A DNA stretch of 64,000 nt, taken from positions 496,001 through 560,000 of the forward strand of contig JADJWY010000023.1 in the NCBI GenBank assembly GCA_016716085.1, written 5' to 3'. Source of the stretch: Hahellaceae bacterium. Its GTDB lineage: Bacteria; Pseudomonadota; Gammaproteobacteria; Pseudomonadales; Oleiphilaceae. The notes below the pieces were generated by a model, which did no database searches, was not told the DNA's origin, and worked only from the letters and a program-made list of their open reading frames with translations. A program made the position numbers and the translations under genes. Positions 33,654-42,730 of this stretch are shown here, piece after piece; position 1 is the first letter of the stretch, and each line of letters starts with the position of its first letter.

Positions 33654-34904
33654 TCACGCGCGTCTCAAGCGAAACGCACTCACGCCTGCACTGGCCAGGG
33701 TACGCAAAAAAGTACCCCATTCACTCAAATCAGGATCTGGCCGACGTCGCCGGGCCATACGCGCCAGCTGAAACTCGTACCAGGTGATATCCAACATTGC
33801 GAGCTTATCCACCGCTTTAACGCCAGTAGTCAACGGCCGCAGCTCAATACGGAAAGCAGCGTCAGCCAGCACCTTGTTCGGAACCTCCGGATCGACCGCT
33901 AAAGGACGTCCCAATCCAATCATGTCTGCCGCCCCCGACTGCAGGGCGGCCGTCATGCCGGCTGAAGAGCGGAAACCTCCCGTTACAACCAGCGGGGTGG
34001 AGGTCACCGCACGAACTTTTTCGGCATAGTCCAGAAAATACGCCTCCCGTTTCAGTGTCGATGCTTTAACCCGATGACCGATCATGGACGGGCTCTCATA
34101 AGTCCCACCAGAAATTTCAATCAGATCAATGCCCGCCTCGGAAAGGGCAGCAACGACCTGCATTGAATCGTCTTCCGAAAAACCACCCTTCATAAAGTCT
34201 GCTGAGTTAAGCTTGATACCTACCGGGTAGCCAGGCCCGACCTGCTCACGAATGGCCTGATAGATACTCAATACAAAGCGCATCCGATTTTCCAGACTAC
34301 CGCCCCACTGGTCTGAGCGCTGATTATGCCTTGGCGACAGAAACTGACTGACCAGATAGCCATGCGCGCCGTGAATCTGAACGCCCGCAAACCCAGCCTT
34401 TTTGGCCAGGCCCGCCGCCTGGGCAAACTTTCCGATGATGCCGTGTATTTCATTTTCGGTCAGCGCACGGGGTGTGTTAAAACCCTTTTCCAAACCATTC
34501 TCAAGGGGAATGGCAGAGGGAGCAACCGGTTCTTTGGTCAGGAAATTAGGCGTCTGCTTACCCGGATGGTTCAGCTGCATCCAAAGGGCGCTGCCTTTGA
34601 TGTTCCCCGCACGTGCCCAGTTTTCGAAGGCTGATAAATCACTCTGCTCATCCAAAACGACATTTTTAGGCTCACCCAAAGCGGTGCGATCAACCATGAC
34701 ATTGCCTGTCATCGAGAGTCCAATACCGCCTTCCGCCCAGGTACGGTAGAGGTTTACCAGGCCAGGTACGGGGTTGTGCTGACGATCGCCCAATTGTTCG
34801 CTCATCGCTGACTTGAACAGGCGATTTTTAATGATCACACCATTGCCGAGACGCAAGGGTTGATCCAGCGTAAGTATCGGGTCTGTTTGAGCGGTTTGGT
34901 TCAT
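33654..34904 (-). CDS. NADH:flavin oxidoreductase, OYE family
   Basis: The 416-residue FMN-binding TIM-barrel has NRLFKSAMSEQLGD near the start, the catalytic VQIHGAHGYLVSQFLSP (His-Gly-Ala-His), HNQRSDQWGGSLENRMRF and a GGFRSSAGM phosphate loop with GLGRPLAVDPEVPNK. The His-His pair differs from the His-Asn pair of the NemA-like enzyme at 11790, so substrate range should differ. A 19-base operator shared with the upstream TetR gene lies 20 bases before the start codon, so expression is probably induced by an electrophile or similar ligand. Confidence 0.92.
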   Translation of the reverse strand: MNQTAQTDPILTLDQPLRLGNGVIIKNRLFKSAMSEQLGDRQHNPVPGLVNLYRTWAEGGIGLSMTGNVMVDRTALGEPKNVVLDEQSDLSAFENWARAGNIKGSALWMQLNHPGKQTPNFLTKEPVAPSAIPLENGLEKGFNTPRALTENEIHGIIGKFAQAAGLAKKAGFAGVQIHGAHGYLVSQFLSPRHNQRSDQWGGSLENRMRFVLSIYQAIREQVGPGYPVGIKLNSADFMKGGFSEDDSMQVVAALSEAGIDLIEISGGTYESPSMIGHRVKASTLKREAYFLDYAEKVRAVTSTPLVVTGGFRSSAGMTAALQSGAADMIGLGRPLAVDPEVPNKVLADAAFRIELRPLTTGVKAVDKLAMLDITWYEFQLARMARRRRPDPDLSEWGTFLRTLASAGVSAFRLRRA

Positions 34905-34923
34905 GCTGCCTCCAAATTTATTA

Positions 34924-34942
34924 GACCGGTCGTCTTTTAATT
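34924..34942 (-). promoter_or_regulatory. TetR-type operator upstream of the ene-reductase gene
   Basis: GACCGGTCGTCTTTTAATT occurs here and again, identical over all 19 bases, at 35594-35612 before the tetR start. The core AGAC-N5-GTCT is an inverted repeat, resembling operators of NemR-like regulators. Confidence 0.75.
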
Positions 34943-34977
34943 AACTTCAAAAAATGAGGGTCCAGCCCTCTTCATCA

Positions 34978-35580
34978 TTAACGTTTGAATACTGTATCCA
35001 ACAAAAGCTCAATCATGTGTTCAGGTGCTCGCACAGAACCCTCCATTTTCATCCGCATCAGACTACCCTCCCAGGCTGACCAGAATAAGGTTGCCATGTC
35101 GTCAGCAGAAAGATCGCACCGCACCTGGCGCGCATCCTGAGCCGCCTTAAACAGGGCCGTCAAACGCTGCTGCCAGCCTGAAAAGGCTTCGATCAGCGCC
35201 CTCTGACAAATTGCACTGCTGCTGCCGATTTCTGCCGCGAGCGACCCGATCAGGCAGCCGCGCTGAGTTTGCCCGACATCCGCATGCTGCTCCAGAATGT
35301 AGCGATAAATCGCTTTGAGCTTTTCAACGGGCCCCAGCCCTTTTTCGCTACCAAGATAATCATCCAGTTGACTGAGCCCTTGCTCACTATAGGAGCGGAC
35401 AATCTCAGCAACAAAGGCTTCCTTGCTTTCGAAGTAATTGTAAAATGAGCCCTTGGGCACGCGCACCGCATCCAGTATCTGTTTGATACCGGTGCCATGG
35501 TAACCGTAGGCGGCTAATTGCCGAATACCCTCTTCTATAAGGGCCTCACGGGTTTGTTCACTGCGTCTTATTCGTGCCAT
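34978..35580 (-). CDS. TetR-family repressor, NemR-like
   Basis: The 200-residue protein has a typical TetR helix-turn-helix (GIKQILDAVRVPKGSFYNYFESKEAF) and a C-terminal ligand domain with GCLIGSLAAEIG, the pattern of NemR/AcuR-like regulators. Cys in this region and in SAICQRAL may sense electrophiles. I chose the ATG at 35580 (MARIRRSEQTREAL); thirteen upstream codons would cover the operator. The gene precedes the ene-reductase gene on the same strand, and both have the same operator, so it likely represses itself and the enzyme. Confidence 0.92.
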   Translation of the reverse strand: MARIRRSEQTREALIEEGIRQLAAYGYHGTGIKQILDAVRVPKGSFYNYFESKEAFVAEIVRSYSEQGLSQLDDYLGSEKGLGPVEKLKAIYRYILEQHADVGQTQRGCLIGSLAAEIGSSSAICQRALIEAFSGWQQRLTALFKAAQDARQVRCDLSADDMATLFWSAWEGSLMRMKMEGSVRAPEHMIELLLDTVFKR

Positions 35581-35593
35581 GCGATTATTATAT

Positions 35594-35612
35594 GACCGGT
35601 CGTCTTTTAATT
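35594..35612 (-). promoter_or_regulatory. TetR-type operator upstream of the repressor gene
   Basis: This is the second copy of the 19-base sequence at 34924-34942. It lies 14 to 32 bases before the tetR start codon and just inside the end of the membrane protein gene's downstream region, well placed for autorepression. Confidence 0.75.
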
Positions 35613-35619
35613 CAAGCAC

Positions 35620-36438
35620 TCATCGATCATGCAGGGCCAACAAAACCGGAAGCTGCTGAATCAGCGCCTGTGACAGGAAGTAGACGATCCAGTTGATGTG
35701 CGCTACCGCAGGATAGTAGCCATGTCCGTAGAGCCAGAATTGCCCGATAATTGCGTCCGCGACGCTCGCCAACGCAGCACCTCCCGCCACGAGATAGCCG
35801 AGCGGGTGGCGCCAGCTCAGCGCAATCCAGAATGCAACAGCCACCATTGTCGTAATCACTACGGCATAGAGACCCGTGACCGCAACAATATACTCACTCG
35901 TCTGTGGCAGCACCATGCCAAGAAACGACACCAGGCCTGCCCCGCCCGCCACAACCAGCGAAACCGCCTTCAGTGCGCTCGGTAAGCGGGTAGTTTGCCA
36001 GGCAGCCAGCAAGTATACAGAGTACCCTGGCAGAAAAAACCAGACAGAATCGACCAGATAGCTGTGCTCGATAATGTCATCATAAGCGAAGTAGGTTCCC
36101 GAAAAATTGCGATTGACCAAATCGCCCAAGGCACACAGGATTAAGGAAAACAGGCACAGGTCAGTTGCCCGGTGCGCCTTGGGACCGGCGATTCCCGCCG
36201 ACTTAACCCATTCCCGAATGCGTATACCATTCATCAGCAATGCGCCGATCAACACCATCTCGACGACACCCAGCCATACACTGCCCTGCCAGACAAAGCG
36301 CTGCGTCGCTGCACCAAACAGCGCGCTCCCCTCCAGCATCATCGAAGCCGCTACCAACAGAACCGGTATGATCCAGATTCCTTTCGGCAATAAATGACTG
36401 GAAACCGCCGCAGGGTTGTTGGATAGTGGGACGCTCAT
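35620..36438 (-). CDS. YhhN-like integral membrane protein
   Basis: The 272-residue protein has about eight hydrophobic segments (starting near residues 22, 52, 90, 128, 158, 185, 212 and 245). The pattern GAALASVADAIIGQFW...INWIVYFLSQALIQ resembles YhhN proteins, a group related to lysoplasmalogenases, but the similarity is limited. The N-terminal half repeats a related layout (CLFSLILCALGDLVN). No enzymatic function can be claimed from the sequence alone. Confidence 0.65.
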   Translation of the reverse strand: MSVPLSNNPAAVSSHLLPKGIWIIPVLLVAASMMLEGSALFGAATQRFVWQGSVWLGVVEMVLIGALLMNGIRIREWVKSAGIAGPKAHRATDLCLFSLILCALGDLVNRNFSGTYFAYDDIIEHSYLVDSVWFFLPGYSVYLLAAWQTTRLPSALKAVSLVVAGGAGLVSFLGMVLPQTSEYIVAVTGLYAVVITTMVAVAFWIALSWRHPLGYLVAGGAALASVADAIIGQFWLYGHGYYPAVAHINWIVYFLSQALIQQLPVLLALHDR

Positions 36439-36471
36439 GGGATAAAAATCTTCGTTTTAGTTCGTTTTAAG

Positions 36472-37434
36472 ATGATGTCTGAGGCGCACACTCTAACACA
36501 GGACCTCCGATGGTGTCTGAATACTCCATCACTCTTGTCCGCCACTGAACTGGTCTTTGAACAGGGCCACGCCCTGATCGAATCACCGGATCTGCCCTAT
36601 TCGCGCCAAGTTAACTCACCGTCATTTGCCTCGCTGCTAAAAAGCCGCACCTGTCAGGGTCGGGTGGGTCTTTATTACGAGCAACTCTGGGCCGCATTAC
36701 TGGAAGAGGCCCGACACGAGCACCCCGTCCTGCGTAACGCTCAGGTTTTTCAGAATCGCCAAACCCTCGGCGCCCTGGATCTGGTGTCCTGCCACAATGG
36801 CCATTTGATCCATCGTGAACTGGCCGCGAAGTTCTATCTGGCGACGCAGAGGGGCAGTCGACTGGAGGAATGGATTGGTCCCAATGCCGGTGACTGTCTG
36901 GCAGATAAGATAAACCATCTGATTCATCATCAGTTGCCATTGTTTTACCATCCACACACGGAAGCGGTACTGGCAACCTGGCTAAGTGCCCAGCAGCTTG
37001 ATTTTCCAGGCAATTGGGTACGGGAGTCCCGCGTACTGATGCAAGGTTACCTTTTTCGCCACGCCCTGGCAGGCGATGCACTCACACCCCACCCTTTGGT
37101 AAACGTCAGCCAGATCAAGGGAATATGGTGTCACGCACATGAGTTGCGAACGTGCATGTCCAGATATCAGGCCATTGGGGGACGGATCATCCCACGGATG
37201 AACTGGCTGAGCGGTGAACCCGCGACAAATGAATCTCCGACAGATCCTTTGTCGCTGGCTCAGCAGGTAAGAGATCATTTCAGATTGCCTGGCGCGGGAG
37301 GCCTGATGATTCGATTGTTCCGCAAAACAAACGCGGGCATTGAGCAGATCAATGAGCGACTCATGCTTGTGTCCGATCACTGGCCTCTGCGGTCTTCCGC
37401 ACAACTTGAAGAATCCCAGCCCGGTCCCACTTGA
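36472..37434 (+). CDS. DUF1853 family protein, predicted PD-(D/E)XK-like fold
   Basis: The 320-residue cytosolic protein matches DUF1853. The typical segments are RVGLYYEQLWAALLEE, LGALDLVSC, HRELAAKFYL and GPNAGDCLADKINHLIHHQLPL. The D...ExxxK arrangement in ALDL...ELAAKFYL looks like the PD-(D/E)XK nuclease site. The role is not established. Starts at 36472 and 36475 (two ATG) are equivalent. It is divergent from the YhhN-like gene by 33 bases. Confidence 0.85.
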   Translation: MMSEAHTLTQDLRWCLNTPSLLSATELVFEQGHALIESPDLPYSRQVNSPSFASLLKSRTCQGRVGLYYEQLWAALLEEARHEHPVLRNAQVFQNRQTLGALDLVSCHNGHLIHRELAAKFYLATQRGSRLEEWIGPNAGDCLADKINHLIHHQLPLFYHPHTEAVLATWLSAQQLDFPGNWVRESRVLMQGYLFRHALAGDALTPHPLVNVSQIKGIWCHAHELRTCMSRYQAIGGRIIPRMNWLSGEPATNESPTDPLSLAQQVRDHFRLPGAGGLMIRLFRKTNAGIEQINERLMLVSDHWPLRSSAQLEESQPGPT

Positions 37435-37494
37435 AGCGCGGCGCGTTTATCGGTAACTTCACCGCTTACCTCACTGTCTGTCAGGATTTGACAC

Positions 37495-38019
37495 ATGATA
37501 CCCCTCATTCGCCGCGCGCTTCTGGTTCTGCCGGCCCTTTGCCTTTCTGCTCATGCTGAAACTTTTATTGGTGCAAAAACCAGCCTTTCCCGCATTGAAG
37601 TCAACGAAACCCGTTTTTCCCCATGGCAGGTGGGCCTGCTCGGTGGGGCGCGCCTCGCCAATGGCTTAGGTGGTGAGCTGCACCTGCAAACTGGCGTCAC
37701 CGACGACGATAGCCGCAACTCAACGATGTCAGTTGATTTTCAAGGTACGGCCTACGCCACCGCGAATGCGATCAGTCCCGACAAAACGACCATAGCAACC
37801 TTCGGTGGCGGATACGCCTTGTTAAAAACGGATACTAAGGCTGGGTCTACCGGCTTTCCGGGCAGCCAGAGCTTTGATGGCGCGGCACTGATGCTTCGCT
37901 TTGAGGAACGCTTTGTTTCAGGCTCCCCTCTCTCGCTTGTAGGCGGGTATGAACATTTCTTTTTTGACTCCGATCTATCGGCGTATTTGTTCTCACTGGG
38001 AGTGAATTATGCGTTTTAA
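37495..38019 (+). CDS. Small outer-membrane beta-barrel-like protein
   Basis: The 174-residue protein has a signal peptide (LVLPALCLSAHA) and about eight short alternating strands, ending in LFSLGVNYAF with a terminal Phe, as expected for an OmpA/OmpX-sized barrel. No family was recognised. It overlaps the following Ig-like lipoprotein gene by 11 bases, so the two are coupled and could act together at the cell surface. Confidence 0.75.
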   Translation: MIPLIRRALLVLPALCLSAHAETFIGAKTSLSRIEVNETRFSPWQVGLLGGARLANGLGGELHLQTGVTDDDSRNSTMSVDFQGTAYATANAISPDKTTIATFGGGYALLKTDTKAGSTGFPGSQSFDGAALMLRFEERFVSGSPLSLVGGYEHFFFDSDLSAYLFSLGVNYAF

Positions 38020-39208
38020 TTTGAAAGCTGCGCTGCTCATCGCGGCAGCCATGCTGATCAGTGGGTGCGACAACGAAGTCGAAGTGCAAAAACTCTCTGA
38101 AGGCATAGAAGTGGGGGCGCTCAACCTCACGGCAATCGATATCAGTTCAACCCAGAATAAACTTGTTTTCGAACCAGAAGAAAGCTGGCAACTCGTCGCA
38201 ACCGGAACAAAGAGCAATGCGACGACTGTGGATGTTTCTCAATCCGTCCGCTGGTCAGTCAGTGACACCACGCTGGCAACCGTCAGTGCCAGCGGTCTGT
38301 TAACTACCCGCGACTTTACGGGCAATTCAACCCTGCAGGTCACGGTCAGCTGGGGCCCCTACACAGAATCCCTCGACGTCACGCTGTCCGACGCCACCCT
38401 GGTGAGCCTGGCCATTGCCAGTGATCCCGCCGAACCCGATGAGTGCCTGCCCGCCGGCCTGCAGGCAACCGGTACCTACTCAGACGCCAGCGAACGGCCC
38501 CTGACCGATGTAAGCTGGAGTGTCGATGACAGCAATCTGGCATTTATCAGTGGCAATCGCCTGATCCCCCGCACCAGCGGCATTGTTACCTTGACGGGTA
38601 CGCGACGCGGTGTCAGCTCTACGCCCTTGCCGATTACTGTGGTTGATACGTTAACGGACCTGCAGACTGATCCGGCAACCGCCGCTTCGGTACGCACAGG
38701 TAGCAGCCTGCAACTGCGTACGCTAGGGGACTTCAGTGGCGGTGCGACAGGACAGGATATTACGGAAGCGACGCGCTGGAGTAGCAGTAACAGCGCCGTC
38801 GCCACCGTCTCAGAGACCGGTCAGGTGACAACCAGTACAGCAGGCGATGCAACCATTACGGCAGGTTGCGGTGGGTTGGAAGATACGCTGACGATCAACG
38901 CGCTGAATGCGACGGATGTGATTATTGTCGACCCACTGACAGATCGTTTGAAGCCCAGTGAAGTCAGACAATTGTCCCTGTTCGAAGTATTATCAGACAG
39001 TTCTCGGGGAACCGAAGATCTGGCCCAGAATGACAGTGTCATCTGGCAAATGGTCGTGGGCAGTGAAGTGGCAACGATTGATGCAGACGGTATCCTGACC
39101 ATGAAATCCAGCTTCGCCGGCTTTACCGGAACCTATATTCAGATCACGGCAGACTATAAGTCATTTGATGACGAAATCGAGATTTTCCTCGAACTCCCGC
39201 AGCAATAA
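38009..39208 (+). CDS. Lipoprotein with bacterial Ig-like (BIG2) domains
   Basis: The 399-residue protein has a signal peptide with the lipobox ISGC near residue 19. The mature part contains about four Ig-like repeats of the BIG2 type, with the recurrent pattern VRWSVSDTTLATVSASGLLT, TRWSSSNSAVATVSETGQV and VIWQMVVGSEVATIDADGIL. Such domains occur in adhesins and surface proteins. The preceding barrel gene overlaps by 11 bases. Four Cys are scattered (ECLPAG, AGCGGL and the lipid Cys). Confidence 0.88.
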   Translation: MRFNLKAALLIAAAMLISGCDNEVEVQKLSEGIEVGALNLTAIDISSTQNKLVFEPEESWQLVATGTKSNATTVDVSQSVRWSVSDTTLATVSASGLLTTRDFTGNSTLQVTVSWGPYTESLDVTLSDATLVSLAIASDPAEPDECLPAGLQATGTYSDASERPLTDVSWSVDDSNLAFISGNRLIPRTSGIVTLTGTRRGVSSTPLPITVVDTLTDLQTDPATAASVRTGSSLQLRTLGDFSGGATGQDITEATRWSSSNSAVATVSETGQVTTSTAGDATITAGCGGLEDTLTINALNATDVIIVDPLTDRLKPSEVRQLSLFEVLSDSSRGTEDLAQNDSVIWQMVVGSEVATIDADGILTMKSSFAGFTGTYIQITADYKSFDDEIEIFLELPQQ

Positions 39209-39210
39209 GT

Positions 39211-40704
39211 TTACCGATCGGCACTGATGCAGCGACCGGCTGCCCAGTGCCGCAGCGCGGCAACCTTTTCAGCCATGGTGATCGACAGTGGCTGGGTACC
39301 GTGGAACTCCGCCAGCAGCATTGCGGTATCCAGCTCGGACTGTTCCGAACCTTCGCGATAAAGCCCTGACACGATCACCTGCTCAATCTCTGCCCCCGAA
39401 AATCCTTCAGATGCATCCGCCAGCAGAGCGAGATCGAAGCGAGACAGATCACGCCCACGTTTACGCAAATGCAATTCAATGATGCCGCGCCGAACCGGGG
39501 CCAGTGGCAGGTCAATGAAAAAAATCTCATCAAAACGCCCTTTACGAATCAGCTCTGCCGGCATCGCATCTAGATTATTAGCGGTCGCAACCAGAAAGAC
39601 AGGCTTCTTCCGCTCCGCCATCCAGGTTAGCAAGCTGCCCAGCAAGCGCGCAGACACACCTTCATCGTGCTGAGCCACACCGACCCCTTTTTCGATTTCG
39701 TCCAGCCAGAATACGCAGGGGGACATTTGCTCGGCCAAGCGAAGGGCCTCGCGCAGATTGCGCTCCGTCTCCCCATGAAACTTATTGTACAACGCGCCGA
39801 AGTCGAGCCTGAGACACGGCAATTTCCAAAGATCAGCCACCGCTCGTGCGGCCAGACTTTTTCCACACCCTTGAACACCCAGTAGCAGCAGTCCTTTTGG
39901 CAAATCCGTCTTAGGTGAACTCGCCTCCCGGTCAGTGATAAAAGCATGACGCCTGCGCTGCAACCAGTCCTTCAAATTGTCGAGGCCCGCGATGTCGTCC
40001 ATGCGTGAAGTGTCATAAACGTAAGTCAGCACACCGCCGAGATTCATCAGCTCAAATTTGGCCCGATGCACTTCTGGTAAATCCCGGTGATCAATCGCTC
40101 CGTCATCATAAATCGCGGTTCTGGCCAGACGCCTCACCTCGCCAACCGTTAGGCCAACCAGATGCCTGACCAGATGCTGCAGCGCCTGATTATCCGCACG
40201 TACACGCGTACCCCCTTTCTGACTGGCCCATTCTGCAGCCTCTTCTTTGACCAGCGCCAGAATTTGTTCGGTACTGGGCAAACGAAGTTCAAAACGGGCA
40301 CTGAGTCCGCCCAATTCAGGCGGAAGTCCGAAACGGTGACTGATGAAAATAAGTGTGTGTCCCGTCTGCTGGGCACTCAGTGCAATATCCTTGACGCGCC
40401 TGACCAACCGGGGATCCGACAGGTAGGGATGGAAATCACACAAGGCGAATACGCCTGACTGACGCATTTTTCGAATCTGGGTCAGCACCTGCTCGGGTTC
40501 GACACTCGCCTCATCGGGCATCAACTCAAACCCAAAACCCAGTCGTGTTAAGCCATCCGTAATGGTCCAGCGGTAGAAAGGACGACTCATGCGTGTGGCG
40601 AGCCTGGCCAGCGTCTCAAGAACACGGCTTTCCTCAATCGATTCGATAATCACGAGGGGCGTTTTGGCCTGGACCAGTAGCTCCAGATCTCTCACATCAG
40701 GCAT
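39211..40704 (-). CDS. AAA-family ATPase, Ycf46-like
   Basis: The 497-residue protein has an N-terminal RecA-like region with no clear Walker A (residues 1-220) and a canonical AAA module. The module has Walker A GVQGCGKSLAARA, Walker B CVFWLDEIEKG, sensor 1 VATANN and the Arg finger GRFDEIFFIDLP. It resembles Ycf46-type ATPases of cyanobacteria and proteobacteria, whose role is not well known. The two N-terminal Met codons are adjacent. It lies alone, 50 bases before the thioredoxin gene's end. Confidence 0.9.
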   Translation of the reverse strand: MPDVRDLELLVQAKTPLVIIESIEESRVLETLARLATRMSRPFYRWTITDGLTRLGFGFELMPDEASVEPEQVLTQIRKMRQSGVFALCDFHPYLSDPRLVRRVKDIALSAQQTGHTLIFISHRFGLPPELGGLSARFELRLPSTEQILALVKEEAAEWASQKGGTRVRADNQALQHLVRHLVGLTVGEVRRLARTAIYDDGAIDHRDLPEVHRAKFELMNLGGVLTYVYDTSRMDDIAGLDNLKDWLQRRRHAFITDREASSPKTDLPKGLLLLGVQGCGKSLAARAVADLWKLPCLRLDFGALYNKFHGETERNLREALRLAEQMSPCVFWLDEIEKGVGVAQHDEGVSARLLGSLLTWMAERKKPVFLVATANNLDAMPAELIRKGRFDEIFFIDLPLAPVRRGIIELHLRKRGRDLSRFDLALLADASEGFSGAEIEQVIVSGLYREGSEQSELDTAMLLAEFHGTQPLSITMAEKVAALRHWAAGRCISADR

Positions 40705-40754
40705 CAATAGCCTCTGTCAGGTTAAATTGACAGTATAGAACAGGCCCAAGGTTC

Positions 40755-41201
40755 TCAGAGATGTTTACGAACCCACTGCTGGAATTGGGCGAGGGGTAAC
40801 GCACCTGAGACTCGATCTACCTCTGCACCATTGCGAAAAACAATCAGCGTGGGGATGCTTCGAATACCAAACCGGCTCGCCAGTCCCGGCTCACGCTCAG
40901 TATCCACCTTCGCCAGGCGAACCTGAGGTTCGAGCAATTGTGCCGCCTGCTCATATACGGGGGCAAAGGCTTTGCAGGGGCCGCACCAGGCGGCCCAGAA
41001 ATCGACAACCAAGGGCAGGTCTCCCTTGAGGTGTTGCGCAAAATGCGCCTCATCCAGATTGAACGGGCGGCCATTGAACAAAGGCTGCTTGCAACGGCCA
41101 CACTTGCCTCCACCGTTGAGGCGCTCGACAGGCATCCTATTGAGGGTGTGACAGCCTGTACAGGCGACCTGAACGGTCTGTCCGGAAGCTGCAATGACCA
41201 T
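40755..41201 (-). CDS. trxC: Thioredoxin 2
   Basis: The 148-residue protein has an N-terminal zinc ribbon (CTGC and CGRC, residues 12-40) fused to a thioredoxin with FWAAWCGPC and the cis-Pro loop SIPTLIVF. This is the TrxC layout. TrxC is an oxidative-stress-responsive disulphide reductase. I chose the ATG at 41201, which is preceded by a Gly/Ala-rich purine tract (GGGGGG). A longer open frame of 37 codons upstream has no conserved content. The next gene is separated by 14 bases and may be co-transcribed. Confidence 0.93.
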   Translation of the reverse strand: MVIAASGQTVQVACTGCHTLNRMPVERLNGGGKCGRCKQPLFNGRPFNLDEAHFAQHLKGDLPLVVDFWAAWCGPCKAFAPVYEQAAQLLEPQVRLAKVDTEREPGLASRFGIRSIPTLIVFRNGAEVDRVSGALPLAQFQQWVRKHL

Positions 41202-41215
41202 GCGCGTACCCCCCT

Positions 41216-41551
41216 TCAGGAATTGTAATTCTGGCGACCAATCAGGCCGGCGATGATTTTGAGTCCCTGCCAGATGTTTTTGCGGTAATGCAGCACGGTG
41301 CTCTGCATACATTCTTCATGGGCTTTGCGCACTGCGGCAGCCTGCGCGGGCGTCAATCCCAGGCGATCCGGTAACTGAAACCGGGTCTGATGCGGACGGA
41401 TGAGCTGACGAAGTATCGGCTCGAACTCGTCCATGGCCGCATAAATTTCCTGCAAGGACAGTCCACCTTTTTGAAAACCGGACTGAAAATAGACCAAAGC
41501 CTGACGGATATCCCGCTCCGCTGATTCCTGCTTTTCAAGCAGCTCATCCAT
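41216..41551 (-). CDS. Small hypothetical protein upstream of trxC
   Basis: The 111-residue protein is mostly helical and acidic, with MDELLEKQESAERDIRQALVYFQSGFQKGG at its start (given here in parts: MDELLEK, ERDIRQAL, FQSGFQKGG) and a C-terminal HYRKNIWQGLKIIAGL. I recognise no family. The ATG at 41551 has GGGAGA upstream. It is 14 bases from trxC and probably shares its transcript. Confidence 0.65.
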   Translation of the reverse strand: MDELLEKQESAERDIRQALVYFQSGFQKGGLSLQEIYAAMDEFEPILRQLIRPHQTRFQLPDRLGLTPAQAAAVRKAHEECMQSTVLHYRKNIWQGLKIIAGLIGRQNYNS

Positions 41552-41612
41552 GCAACCGTCTCCCGGAAACTTCAAACACGTTTAGGCAACCTCAATGAGC
41601 GTCTATTTTCTC

Positions 41613-42056
41613 TTATTTACGGCCAGAATTGAACAGGAAATGAGCACGAGCCAAAGCAATAGGATCCTGGCGAGACTTCTGCCAGGCATGAATATTGACA
41701 TTAGCGACTCGATTTCCCTGTCGGGTTAATCTGCACTCCACGAAAGTATCCCGATTGAGGCCTGCACGTAAATAGTCTATCGAGAAATCAACGATTTTAG
41801 GCATTTGGGGAACAGGCTGAAACATCATCAGGTACAAGGAGGCAGAGAGTTCCATGAATCCCCCAATTACACCGCCATGGATAGCCGGTAAAATGGGATT
41901 TCCCAAGTTTTCATCTTGTTGTGGCAGACGGAAAATAACGTCATCGCCAAAACGGTGGCACTCCAGACCAATGGTTCGCGCATACGGAATGACGCCGATT
42001 AATTCAGAGTAATCCCCACTGGCATGGGCTTTTTCGACCAGCTCGATCAGACGCAT
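41613..42056 (-). CDS. PaaI-type hotdog thioesterase (second of two)
   Basis: The 147-residue hotdog protein has PILPAIHGGVIGGFMELSAS, the catalytic helix region of PaaI thioesterases, followed by VDFSIDYLRAG. It would hydrolyse acyl-CoA thioesters. The typical catalytic Asp/Glu is present as Glu (FMELSAS). It overlaps the upstream homologue by ten bases, so the pair are co-translated and may form a heteromeric enzyme. Confidence 0.88.
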   Translation of the reverse strand: MRLIELVEKAHASGDYSELIGVIPYARTIGLECHRFGDDVIFRLPQQDENLGNPILPAIHGGVIGGFMELSASLYLMMFQPVPQMPKIVDFSIDYLRAGLNRDTFVECRLTRQGNRVANVNIHAWQKSRQDPIALARAHFLFNSGRK

Positions 42057-42553
42057 CCCTCATCTCCTTTTTCTGACTGCGCTGCTTCGATAATGCCTGC
42101 GATCGTATTACGATAGGCCAGAGGGGTGGCTTCGCGGCCGATTCGCATAAAGGTTGCGACGCAGTGAGCGATGATGGTGTCATCCTGGTAGGCCTCACAT
42201 CGAACAAACAGGATGCTATTCGTTTCTCTGAAACAGCTCGCCCTGGCTCGAACCGGCCGCCCGGGTGCCGCGGCGTGCATGTAATCAACGCGCAGATCCA
42301 GGGTCGGACACAGTTCAAATTGAGGTAAAGCACAGATGACTACGCTTCCACAGGTGGTATCCATCAGGGTTGTGATGGCTCCACCGTGAATGACGCCCGA
42401 TTCAGGATTGCCCACGATGCAGTCGCTGTAGGGTAACTCCAGAATCAATTCGTTTTCCCGCGCCGACACGACACATAGGCCAATCTTGCGACAGTGAGCT
42501 AATGAATCGACAAAGCGTTCGACGGTTGCGGCCAATACCAAAGGATCGCGCAT
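42047..42553 (-). CDS. PaaI-type hotdog thioesterase (first of two)
   Basis: The 168-residue protein has GVIHGGAITTLMDTTCG with the catalytic Asp, then LDLRVDYMHAAAPG, the standard PaaI arrangement. It precedes and overlaps a related thioesterase gene. Tandem hotdog genes of this kind are widespread in gammaproteobacteria; substrates are acyl-CoAs, but the exact one is not known. It is divergent from the SDR gene at 42731. Confidence 0.9.
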   Translation of the reverse strand: MRDPLVLAATVERFVDSLAHCRKIGLCVVSARENELILELPYSDCIVGNPESGVIHGGAITTLMDTTCGSVVICALPQFELCPTLDLRVDYMHAAAPGRPVRARASCFRETNSILFVRCEAYQDDTIIAHCVATFMRIGREATPLAYRNTIAGIIEAAQSEKGDEGCV

Positions 42554-42730
42554 GCGGTTGCCTGATTTTCAATTGATGATAAGCGTGCAGTATACCGATG
42601 ATTGATTCATTTCTCCGAACATAAAAACGCGATATTTCATAAATATTTCTTATATCCACCCATTCCACTTATTCATTTGTTCTATTTCAACTTTCTCTTT
42701 AAGGTTGAATTTTTGAACCTGTCGGAGACT

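Noticed and set aside
33654..34904. 2,4-dienoyl-CoA reductase (FadH)
   Set aside because: The protein ends after the TIM-barrel at 416 residues and lacks the Fe-S and FAD/NAD domains of FadH.
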